Source: Hydrogenophaga intermedia (GTDB lineage Bacteria; Pseudomonadota; Gammaproteobacteria; Burkholderiales; Burkholderiaceae_C). From it: DNA of 64,000 bases. The notes below the pieces were generated by a model, which was not told the origin of the DNA, did no database searches, and worked only from the letters and a program-made list of their open reading frames with translations. This document shows positions 58,023 through 64,000 of this stretch, piece after piece; positions within the stretch are counted from its first letter, which is position 1, and the number at the start of each line of letters is the position of its first letter. A program made the position numbers and the translations under genes. Location: NCBI RefSeq assembly GCF_023715105.1, contig NZ_JAMBNO010000005.1:124001-188000 (forward strand), written 5' to 3'.

Positions 58023-58757
58023 ATGTCCTACATCCTCGACGCCTTGCGACGTGCCGATGCAGAGCGGGAGCGTGGCCGCGTACCGGGCCTGCACGCCCAG
58101 GCCCTGCCGCTGCGCACCGCTGACACGGACCCGGCGCCACCCGCCTCCCGCCAGCCTCGCGGCTCTCGCCCATTGGTGATGACCGCGCTGCTGGTTCTGC
58201 TGGCCCTGCTCAGCGCGTTCGCCTGGTGGGGCCTGGGGGGCACAGGCGCGCCCGGTGCCGACGCGTCGCCGCCCGTGCAGTCATCGGCGCCGAATCCCGC
58301 ACCGGACGTGGCCCCGCCCGCGAACACACCGGCGAACGCGCCAGCAAGGAACGAAGCCCCCGCTACCCCCGCTACCCCCGCCACCCCCGCGATGCCTGCG
58401 CCGCTCGCCGCCTTCCCGCGCGATGCAACCGCCACTGTGGCACCGCCCATCCTGGCGCCGGCGCCACCACCCGCTGCCGCCGCGCGGCCTGCTGCCCAAG
58501 CCCGCCAGCCGCAAACCCAGGACGACGAGGCACTGCCCCGCGTGGCCGATCTGGCGCCGACAGCGCGAGCCGGCCTTCCCCCACTGCAGATCAGCGGTAC
58601 CACCTACGCCGAAAGCCCCGCGCTGCGCATGCTCATCATCGACGGCAAGGTGCTGCAGGAGGGGCAGGACATCGCACCCGGCCTCAGGCTCGAAGCCATC
58701 GGCCCGCGCTCGGCCGTGCTGAACCACCAGGGCCGCCGGCTGCGGCTGACCTACTGA
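58023..58757 (+). CDS. gspB: General secretion pathway protein B-like
   Basis: GspB/ExeB-like protein of 244 aa. MSYILDALRRADAERERGRVP is the hallmark N-terminus, followed by one membrane helix (LVMTALLVLLALLSAFAWW, about 52-70). A long Pro/Ala linker precedes the periplasmic GspB domain (LPPLQISGTTYAESPALRM, continuing to the end). It pairs with GspA in guiding secretin assembly. Near 58361-58390 a short C-rich repeat (CTACCCCCG-type) lies in the linker. Confidence 0.88.
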   Translation: MSYILDALRRADAERERGRVPGLHAQALPLRTADTDPAPPASRQPRGSRPLVMTALLVLLALLSAFAWWGLGGTGAPGADASPPVQSSAPNPAPDVAPPANTPANAPARNEAPATPATPATPAMPAPLAAFPRDATATVAPPILAPAPPPAAAARPAAQARQPQTQDDEALPRVADLAPTARAGLPPLQISGTTYAESPALRMLIIDGKVLQEGQDIAPGLRLEAIGPRSAVLNHQGRRLRLTY

Positions 58758-58777
58758 GGCCCGTCAAGGTACTGGCA

Positions 58778-59404
58778 ATGGCCGGGGACACGCTGTTGCG
58801 CATCGAAGACCTGCACTTCGCCTGGCCCGGCGGACCAGAACTGTTCAGCGGGTTGCAGGTGCAACTGGGCACCGGCCTGACATGGCTCACCGGGGAAGAC
58901 GGCAGCGGCAAGAGCACCCTGCTCGCGCTGGCCGCGGGCGCGCTGGCCCCGCAGCGGGGTCGCTTTTGCGCGGCCGGCGTCTGGCTCGACGAGGCGCCGC
59001 AGCGCTACCGGCAACAGGTGTTTCGCATCGACCCGACGAGCGAGGCCCACGATGCGCTGCCCGCGGCCAACTACCTTGAAGGCCTGGCGGCCCACTGGCC
59101 GCAGTTGAGCGCCGCGGCGCTGGACGATCTCACCGAGGGCTTTGATCTGCGTGCCCACCTGCACAAACCGGTCTACATGCTCTCCACCGGCACACGCCGC
59201 AAGCTATGGCTCATCGCGGCCTTCGCGGCTGGCGCGCCCGTGACGCTCATCGATCAGCCATTCGCGGCGCTGGACAAGCCCGCCATCGGCTTTCTGACGG
59301 AAGTGCTGCAGGACGTGCAGCACCACCCCAAGCGCGCCTGGTGGGTGGCAGACCACACAGTGGCTGCCAGTTTTGCCGAACCCCGGGTCATTCACCTGGC
59401 GTGA
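58778..59404 (+). CDS. Stand-alone ABC transporter ATP-binding protein
   Basis: ABC ATPase of 208 aa. Walker A GEDGSGKST (about 39-47) has Asp where Asn is usual. The signature is degenerate (LSTGTRRK), and Walker B is VTLIDQPFAALD. WWVADHTVAA supplies the switch His. No permease gene is adjacent, so it may serve a remote transporter. AAGGT precedes ATG 58778. Confidence 0.8.
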   Translation: MAGDTLLRIEDLHFAWPGGPELFSGLQVQLGTGLTWLTGEDGSGKSTLLALAAGALAPQRGRFCAAGVWLDEAPQRYRQQVFRIDPTSEAHDALPAANYLEGLAAHWPQLSAAALDDLTEGFDLRAHLHKPVYMLSTGTRRKLWLIAAFAAGAPVTLIDQPFAALDKPAIGFLTEVLQDVQHHPKRAWWVADHTVAASFAEPRVIHLA

Positions 59405-59519
59405 AACACCGCACTGCGGCGCTTCAGCGGGACTAAACCGCGTTCGCCGTTTGCGACATCGACAGGCAGCAAACGACTGCCTAGAGTGCACTCATCGGCC
59501 CACCGAGGAGGAACACGCG

Positions 59520-59927
59520 ATGAATCCACAGCGCCACGTACACCGCCCGCACCATGCGCCCGCGGTGCGACTGCATGAACGCATGGCCCAGGAATCCGTG
59601 CTGCACGAGGAGGACGCCTCCCCTTCCATGCTCCAGCGCCTGATGCGCCGCTGGAGCGGTGCCGAGCGCGAAGGCCGCCGCACGCTGAGCGAGCAGCGCC
59701 GCCTGCAGGCCATCCGGCGGCTGGTCATCATCGATCTTCAGCATCACAGCAACGCATTCACCCAGCGCGACCTTCGCCTCTACCTCTGCCTCATCAGTGC
59801 ACCGTCGCTGGCCACCGTTCAGCGCCTGCGATTCGACCTGTTCGACCTGCTGTGCCGCCAGATCGGTGAAGGGGCTGCCACCGTGCGCCTGCACGAGATC
59901 GATACCTGGCTGTCGCACCGCACGTGA
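59520..59927 (+). CDS. Small unrecognised protein A, paralogue of the 61046-61441 protein
   Basis: Protein of 135 aa, Arg- and Leu-rich, predicted helical, no signal peptide or membrane segment. By eye it aligns with the protein at 61046-61441: LMRRW/LLERW near the start and RLRFDLFDLLCR/ERLFDCFDLMVR near the end, each followed by LHEIDTWL/LHLRDLYCLL. No known family recognised. Ribosome binding site GAGGAGGAA before ATG 59520. It ends 3 bp from the convergent LysR gene. Confidence 0.75.
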   Translation: MNPQRHVHRPHHAPAVRLHERMAQESVLHEEDASPSMLQRLMRRWSGAEREGRRTLSEQRRLQAIRRLVIIDLQHHSNAFTQRDLRLYLCLISAPSLATVQRLRFDLFDLLCRQIGEGAATVRLHEIDTWLSHRT

Positions 59928-59930
59928 GCA

Positions 59931-60872
59931 TCAACAGGCCCCCTCGGTTTCGTGCAGGTAGTCGCGAAGCTGCAGACGCAGCCAGCGGTGCGGTCTGCTG
60001 TGGTGCGTGCGTTGATGCCAGGACATGTGAACCGGCATGCTGGGCCATGCCAGGCCGGCCGGCAGCGGCAGGCTGCGGATGCGCGAGGACAGGCGGGTGA
60101 GCATGGCGGCTTGCTCGCGGCTGGTGGACACCAGCCGGTCGGTGCAGGCCAGCATCTCGGCGCACAGATGCCAGGAGTTCACCACGCTGCTGCGCCGTGC
60201 GGGCAAGCCCTGCTGCTCCAGCGCGAGATCGATCGGGCTGCGGTGGGCGCCAGAGCGCTTGAGAAAGGTGATCAGCAGGTGCTCCTCCCGGGCGTAGTCG
60301 GCCAGCGAGAGTGATGGCCCGATGCGGGGGTGATCGACGTTCAGACAACAGTGCGAGATCTGGAACGACTTGACCGTCTCGGTGTGCAGATCGGCCGCGT
60401 CGGCAGGCGCCTCCTGATGGCTGCAGACCACGTCGATGCTGCCCGATCGCAGTTCGGCGATGTCCTGCGGGCCGTTGGACGGCGCACGGATGTCCAGACT
60501 CAGGCGCGGCGCCATGGCGGTGATGCGCCGGTAGAAGTCGGCCAGGGCGCGGGCGCCGAAGCCGTCGTAGCAGGACAGCACGACGTGGGCCTCGCAATCG
60601 GCCGGATCGAAAGCCCAGCTCGTGCTGCTGGCGCCCTCCCACAGGGCGACGATCTGGCGGAAGGACGCCATCGCCGACAAGCCGAACGGCGTGAGCTGGT
60701 ACTGGTGCTGCTCGCGCACGCACAGCTCGTCGCCCAGCACCTGCCGCAGGCGCGCGAGCGACTGGCTGGCCGCCGACGGCGTGATGTGCATGCGGCCGGC
60801 GGCCTCGGTCAGGCTCTGGGTATCCACCAGTTCGCACAGCAGGGCGAGCTGGCGGATGTCCACGTTCTTCAT
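59931..60872 (-). CDS. LysR-type transcriptional regulator 1
   Basis: LTTR of 313 aa. The N-terminal HTH is SLTEAAGRMHITPSAASQSLARLR (in two helices, about 21-44); the rest is the effector-binding domain. It is closely related to the two LysR proteins at 61444-62445 and 62442-63380, sharing the C-terminal WHQRTH...WLRLQLR motif. Tail-to-tail with small protein A and divergent from small protein B across 173 bp, a classic LTTR-target arrangement. Confidence 0.93.
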   Translation of the reverse strand: MKNVDIRQLALLCELVDTQSLTEAAGRMHITPSAASQSLARLRQVLGDELCVREQHQYQLTPFGLSAMASFRQIVALWEGASSTSWAFDPADCEAHVVLSCYDGFGARALADFYRRITAMAPRLSLDIRAPSNGPQDIAELRSGSIDVVCSHQEAPADAADLHTETVKSFQISHCCLNVDHPRIGPSLSLADYAREEHLLITFLKRSGAHRSPIDLALEQQGLPARRSSVVNSWHLCAEMLACTDRLVSTSREQAAMLTRLSSRIRSLPLPAGLAWPSMPVHMSWHQRTHHSRPHRWLRLQLRDYLHETEGAC

Positions 60873-61045
60873 GCGCTTCCCTTGGGTGGTTTTGGCATGA
60901 AATATCTTACTTTAGTACTCTTTTTCAAGGAAATTCGCCCTCGCATCCAACCGGCAATAAGCAGAATTGAATCGCGCTTGAGGACTTCGAAATCGACTTC
61001 GGCGGGCTGGCCGCGGACACTCTCGTCACCTGCCCGGGGATCCCC
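60873..61045. promoter_or_regulatory. Divergent control region between LysR 1 and small protein B
   Basis: An AT-rich core (about 60897-60935) breaks the GC-rich surroundings. On the minus strand TTGAAA (60924-60929 reversed) and ATATTT (60901-60906 reversed), 17 bp apart, could form the lysR promoter. No unambiguous T-N11-A LTTR box was singled out. Confidence 0.45.
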
Positions 61046-61441
61046 ATGAAACACGCCGCCGTCAACCAGCCCCTGTTCACGCCGCCGATGCTCGACTCCC
61101 TGCTCGAGCGTTGGCAGAACCTCCCGTACCACGATGCAAAAGGCGTGGATGCGTCACCTGCCGCCCGCATGAACCAGGCACGTGCCATCCTCAAGAAGAC
61201 GGTGGAGGGTCACCTGCCGCACATGGGACCCGACGATCGGGCGCTGTACGCCCGGTTCATGGCCTCGCACGAGCCACAGGCCTGGAACGAACGCCTCTTC
61301 GATTGCTTTGACCTGATGGTCCGCACGCGGGGAGCGGTCATCGCCGTGCTGCACCTGCGCGATCTGTACTGTCTCCTGCGCCCCACCGATACGGCACCAG
61401 CACCGGCTGCGATGCCCGAGCCCAGCCTCGCGCACGCGTGA
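61046..61441 (+). CDS. Small unrecognised protein B, paralogue of the 59520-59927 protein
   Basis: Protein of 131 aa, predicted helical, cytoplasmic. LERWQNLPYH near the start and RLFDCFDLMVRTRG toward the end match the layout of small protein A. The two differ in most residues, so duplication is old. No known family. It ends 2 bp from the convergent second LysR gene, copying the layout of pair A. Likely regulated by LysR 1 from the shared upstream region. Confidence 0.75.
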   Translation: MKHAAVNQPLFTPPMLDSLLERWQNLPYHDAKGVDASPAARMNQARAILKKTVEGHLPHMGPDDRALYARFMASHEPQAWNERLFDCFDLMVRTRGAVIAVLHLRDLYCLLRPTDTAPAPAAMPEPSLAHA

Positions 61442-61443
61442 GG

Positions 61444-62445
61444 TCATCGACCCGACGGCGTGGCCGATGGTTGACCGACAGACCCCGTGAACACAAAGGA
61501 TCGCAATCGCTCGCGCAACCAGCGTGAGGCGGCCGACGCGTTCGTTCGGTGGTGCCAGACCATGTACCTTGGCATGGGAACGCGAGGCAACCCCTCTGGC
61601 AGGGGCAGCATGCGCAGCCCGTCGGCGAGCCGCATCAGCACCGATCCCTGGTGGGCTGTGACCAGGGCCAATCGATCGGTGGTGGCAACCACCGACGCCC
61701 AGCGCGCCAGGGTGGGCACACACGAGCAGCGTCGCGCTCCCAGGCCTGCGGCCACCAGTGCTTCGTCGATCGGATCGGGGGGCAGATCCGCGGCATCGGG
61801 GTTGAACAAGCGCACATGCGGCTCCCGCGACAGGTGCTCCAGCGTGATACCCCCTGCGATGCGGGGATGCGCCACGCTGAGGCACGCATGCGTGAGCAAG
61901 ACATCGGGAAAGCGCTCGGCGTGCAGATCGCTCGCATCGGCGGGCGGGGCACGGGTCGTTAGCAACACGTCCAGACGGGCTGAACGCAACGCGTCCCAAT
62001 CCGCCTGGGCGCCCGGCGGGGTGACCACGTCCAGGCGCACGCCCGGGGCAGCCGCCACGATGGCGGTGTAGCTGGCATCCAGGTCGATCTCGGTGAACTC
62101 TTCGGCGCACGCCACGGACCAGTGCGCGCGACTGCTGGGCGGATCGAACACCGTGCTCCCCGCCGATATCTCTCCCCACAGACGCAGCATGTCCCGAAAA
62201 GCCTCCAGTGCGCCCTCGCCGAACGGCGTGACGACGTAGGCGTTTCCCTGCCTTGCCACGATGTCATCGCCCAAGCGGGCGCGCAAACGCTGCAGCGACT
62301 GGCTGGCAGCCGACGGCGTCATGTGAAGGCGCCGCGCAGCCTCGTTGAGGCTTTGCGTGTCGTGCAGCGCCACGAGCAAGGCCAGTTGACGAAGATCGAC
62401 GCCACTCACCGGGCTGGCCTCGTGGGGGGGTCCGAGCACGCTCAC
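61444..62445 (-). CDS. LysR-type transcriptional regulator 2
   Basis: LTTR of 333 aa, paralogue of LysR 1 and 3. HTH: SLNEAARRLHMTPSAASQSL. C-terminal motif WHHRTN...WLRERLR. The frame is open to 62934, but that part lies within LysR 3. I take GTG 62445, which overlaps the stop of LysR 3 (GTGA) and has GGAGG just upstream. It is therefore co-translated with LysR 3. Tail-to-tail with small protein B. Confidence 0.88.
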   Translation of the reverse strand: MSVLGPPHEASPVSGVDLRQLALLVALHDTQSLNEAARRLHMTPSAASQSLQRLRARLGDDIVARQGNAYVVTPFGEGALEAFRDMLRLWGEISAGSTVFDPPSSRAHWSVACAEEFTEIDLDASYTAIVAAAPGVRLDVVTPPGAQADWDALRSARLDVLLTTRAPPADASDLHAERFPDVLLTHACLSVAHPRIAGGITLEHLSREPHVRLFNPDAADLPPDPIDEALVAAGLGARRCSCVPTLARWASVVATTDRLALVTAHQGSVLMRLADGLRMLPLPEGLPRVPMPRYMVWHHRTNASAASRWLRERLRSFVFTGSVGQPSATPSGR

Positions 62446-63380
62446 GTGCCCTCCGGGGGTCGGGCAACGTGGCGCAATCGCTCGCGCAACCACTGGTGAG
62501 CGCCGCTGCGATGGGTGCGCTCGTGCCAGATCATGTACAGCGAGGTGTGGATAGGGGGTAACCCGGCCGGCAGTGCCAGGCTGCGCAGGCGCGGGTAGGC
62601 CTGCAGCAAGACCTTCGACCCTTGCGCCGACATCGTCATCAGGTAGTCGCCGCGCGACAACATGTTCAGACAGGTCCACAGCGACTGAACGCAAATGAAG
62701 CGCCGCATCGGCAGGCCCATCGCCAGCAACGCGGCGTCGAGCGGGCTGCGTGAGGCGGGGTCGAGATTGCGGTAGTTCGCCACCAGGTGTTCCTCGGCCA
62801 GGTACTGCTCCAACGACAGGGTCTCGCCGATGCGGGGGTGATCGCTTCGCAGCACGACCTGGACCAGGGCGTGTGTGCACAGCAACTCGTGGTGAAGGTC
62901 TCTCGCGTCCGGCGCAGGTGGTGCGCTCGCGCACAGGACGTCGAGCTTGCCAGCGCGCAAGGCCTGGACATCGAACGCGTTGTGCAGCGGAACCTGCAGG
63001 TCAAGCCTGGCCCGCGGCGCCAGTGCGCGGAAATCCTCGTGGAATCGGACCAGATCGGGGATGGCGCTGTGCGACACGCAGGCCACGGCAAATCGGGCTT
63101 CGCACCCCTCTGGCTCGAAGCGCCGGGCCGATTGCTCCAACTCGCTCCACCGCCGCACGATCGTGCGCAGTCCGTCGATGACACGCTCCCCGTAGGGCGT
63201 CAGCGCATAACCGCCACACTGGCGCACGTAGAGCTCCTCAGGAAAGGCCGATCGAAGCCGCGTGAGCGACTGACTGGCGGCGGAAGAAGTCATCTGCAGG
63301 CGCTCGGCGGCCGCACCAAGGCTCTGGTGATCGATCAGCTGGCACAGCAGATCCAGCTGGTGGATATCGACGTTCTTCAT
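62442..63380 (-). CDS. LysR-type transcriptional regulator 3
   Basis: LTTR of 312 aa. It begins MKNVDIHQLDLLCQL, almost the same as LysR 1 (MKNVDIRQLALLCEL). HTH: SLGAAAERLQMTSSAASQSL; C-terminal WHERTH...WLRERLR. Start ATG 63380; seven upstream codons are discarded to match LysR 1. First gene of a two-LysR operon, 97 bp after the acyl-CoA dehydrogenase. Confidence 0.92.
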   Translation of the reverse strand: MKNVDIHQLDLLCQLIDHQSLGAAAERLQMTSSAASQSLTRLRSAFPEELYVRQCGGYALTPYGERVIDGLRTIVRRWSELEQSARRFEPEGCEARFAVACVSHSAIPDLVRFHEDFRALAPRARLDLQVPLHNAFDVQALRAGKLDVLCASAPPAPDARDLHHELLCTHALVQVVLRSDHPRIGETLSLEQYLAEEHLVANYRNLDPASRSPLDAALLAMGLPMRRFICVQSLWTCLNMLSRGDYLMTMSAQGSKVLLQAYPRLRSLALPAGLPPIHTSLYMIWHERTHRSGAHQWLRERLRHVARPPEGT

Positions 63381-63476
63381 GGAAGACCCCGCCGCACGCA
63401 CGTGGAGGCGGGACCGGGACGAAGCCAGCTCGAACCCGCCAGAGTGCGCGAGATTACTGCAAACCGGGACGGTCGG

Positions 63477-64000
63477 TCAGCGCGCGCCAAGACCCATCTG
63501 GCGCGAAATGAGCTCTTTCATGATTTCGTTGGTGCCGCCATAGATGCGCTGCACACGGGCGTCGGCATAGGCTCGGGTGATGGGGTATTCCCACATGTAG
63601 CCGTAACCGCCGTGCAACTGCACGCACTCGTCCATCACCTTGCACTGCAGGTCGCTGCACCAGTACTTGGCCATGCTCGCGGTGGCCGAATCGAGCTTGT
63701 CCTCGTTCACGAGCTCGCAGCACTTGTCCACGAACACGCGCGCCACCTGCACCTCGGTCTGCAGCTCGGCCAGCGTGTAGCGGGTGTTCTGGAAGGCGCC
63801 CACGGTGCTGCCGAAGGCCTTGCGGTCCTTCACGTATTGCACGGTCCAGTCGATGGCGGCCTGGGCCGCGGCCACCGCACCGATGGCGATCTGCAGCCGC
63901 TCCCAGGGCAACTGCTCCATGAGGCAGACGAAGCCGCGGCCGACGAAATCGGGTCCGCCCAGCACATTGTCCGCCGGCACGTGCACGTCGTTGAAGAACA
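63477..64000 (-). CDS. Acyl-CoA dehydrogenase (partial, N-terminus beyond window)
   Basis: C-terminal 174 residues of a flavin acyl-CoA dehydrogenase. HVPADNVLGG, then WTVQYVKDRKAFGSTVGAFQ with the FAD-contact Arg/Phe. QLHGGYGYMWEYPITRAYAD and IYGGTNEIMKELI are the conserved C-terminal FAD-binding motifs. The gene continues past 64000. It oxidises acyl-CoA, perhaps with the LysR genes as neighbours only. Confidence 0.94.
   Translation of the reverse strand, partial: FFNDVHVPADNVLGGPDFVGRGFVCLMEQLPWERLQIAIGAVAAAQAAIDWTVQYVKDRKAFGSTVGAFQNTRYTLAELQTEVQVARVFVDKCCELVNEDKLDSATASMAKYWCSDLQCKVMDECVQLHGGYGYMWEYPITRAYADARVQRIYGGTNEIMKELISRQMGLGAR

Noticed and set aside
56091-58094. 667-codon minus-strand open frame
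   Set aside because: Antisense to gspA, whose motifs are clear.

Overview
The window looks like a chromosomal segment of a high-GC betaproteobacterium of the order Burkholderiales, most likely family Comamonadaceae. The basis is gene content and similarity by eye: an exosortase A locus, an intracellular PHA depolymerase, an RsxB-type ferredoxin, a 3-HPP hydroxylase-like monooxygenase, and an IS3-type element of a kind common in comamonads. The genus cannot be fixed from the sequence alone. No rRNA, tRNA or CRISPR array was seen.

Positions 1-43466 are one large exopolysaccharide / protein-sorting locus of the exosortase A (XrtA, EpsH) type. Its left end (1-4804) is a small acyl or aminoacyl module. 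A PLP-dependent decarboxylase and an acyl-CoA ligase lie on the minus strand. They diverge from an acyl carrier protein and two alpha/beta hydrolases on the plus strand. Next comes one PEP-CTERM protein with a well-matched sigma-54 promoter and a perfect hairpin terminator, a GNAT/FemAB-like transferase, a beta-helix protein and a large lipoprotein (4805-11123). From about 9.9 kb to 24.7 kb the base composition drops. This variable block holds an unrecognised protein, a Wzx-type flippase, three family-2 glycosyltransferases, a GT-C-like membrane protein, an FkbM methyltransferase, a polysaccharide deacetylase and a thoroughly dead IS3-family element. From 24.8 to 43.5 kb lies the conserved core, all on the minus strand and often with overlapping genes. 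In transcription order it runs: export lipoprotein EpsA, a possible 32-aa ORF, chain-length determinant, tyrosine autokinase, outer-membrane protein, AAA ATPase, deacetylase, FemAB protein, XrtA glycosyltransferase 1, exosortase A (fused to an EpsI domain), amidotransferase, two XrtA glycosyltransferases, WecB, WecC, a GT4, a possible 46-aa ORF, the O-ligase and the second deacetylase. Together these would make and activate sugars (UDP-ManNAc to UDP-ManNAcA), assemble, modify, polymerise and export a polysaccharide, and sort PEP-CTERM proteins to the envelope.

Positions 43.5-59.4 kb are ordinary housekeeping and catabolic genes: aromatic aminotransferase, cysteine hydrolase, DODA-type dioxygenase, PHA depolymerase, RsxB, a cold-shock/DUF1294 fusion, a YgiQ radical-SAM protein and a GAF protein. 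A MarR-regulated FAD monooxygenase operon diverges from an enoyl-CoA hydratase. A bactofilin-GspA-GspB-ABC ATPase group follows.

Positions 59.5-63.4 kb hold a duplicated module. A small unrecognised protein gene sits tail-to-tail with a LysR-type regulator, twice, and a third LysR paralogue overlaps the second. The window ends in a truncated acyl-CoA dehydrogenase.

The least explained items are the duplicated small-protein/LysR module, the two tiny coupled ORFs inside the EPS operon, the apparently leaderless divergent promoter pair at 2572-2649, the composition break inside the 761-aa lipoprotein gene, and the dyad-symmetric sites at 43494, 54532 and 55528.
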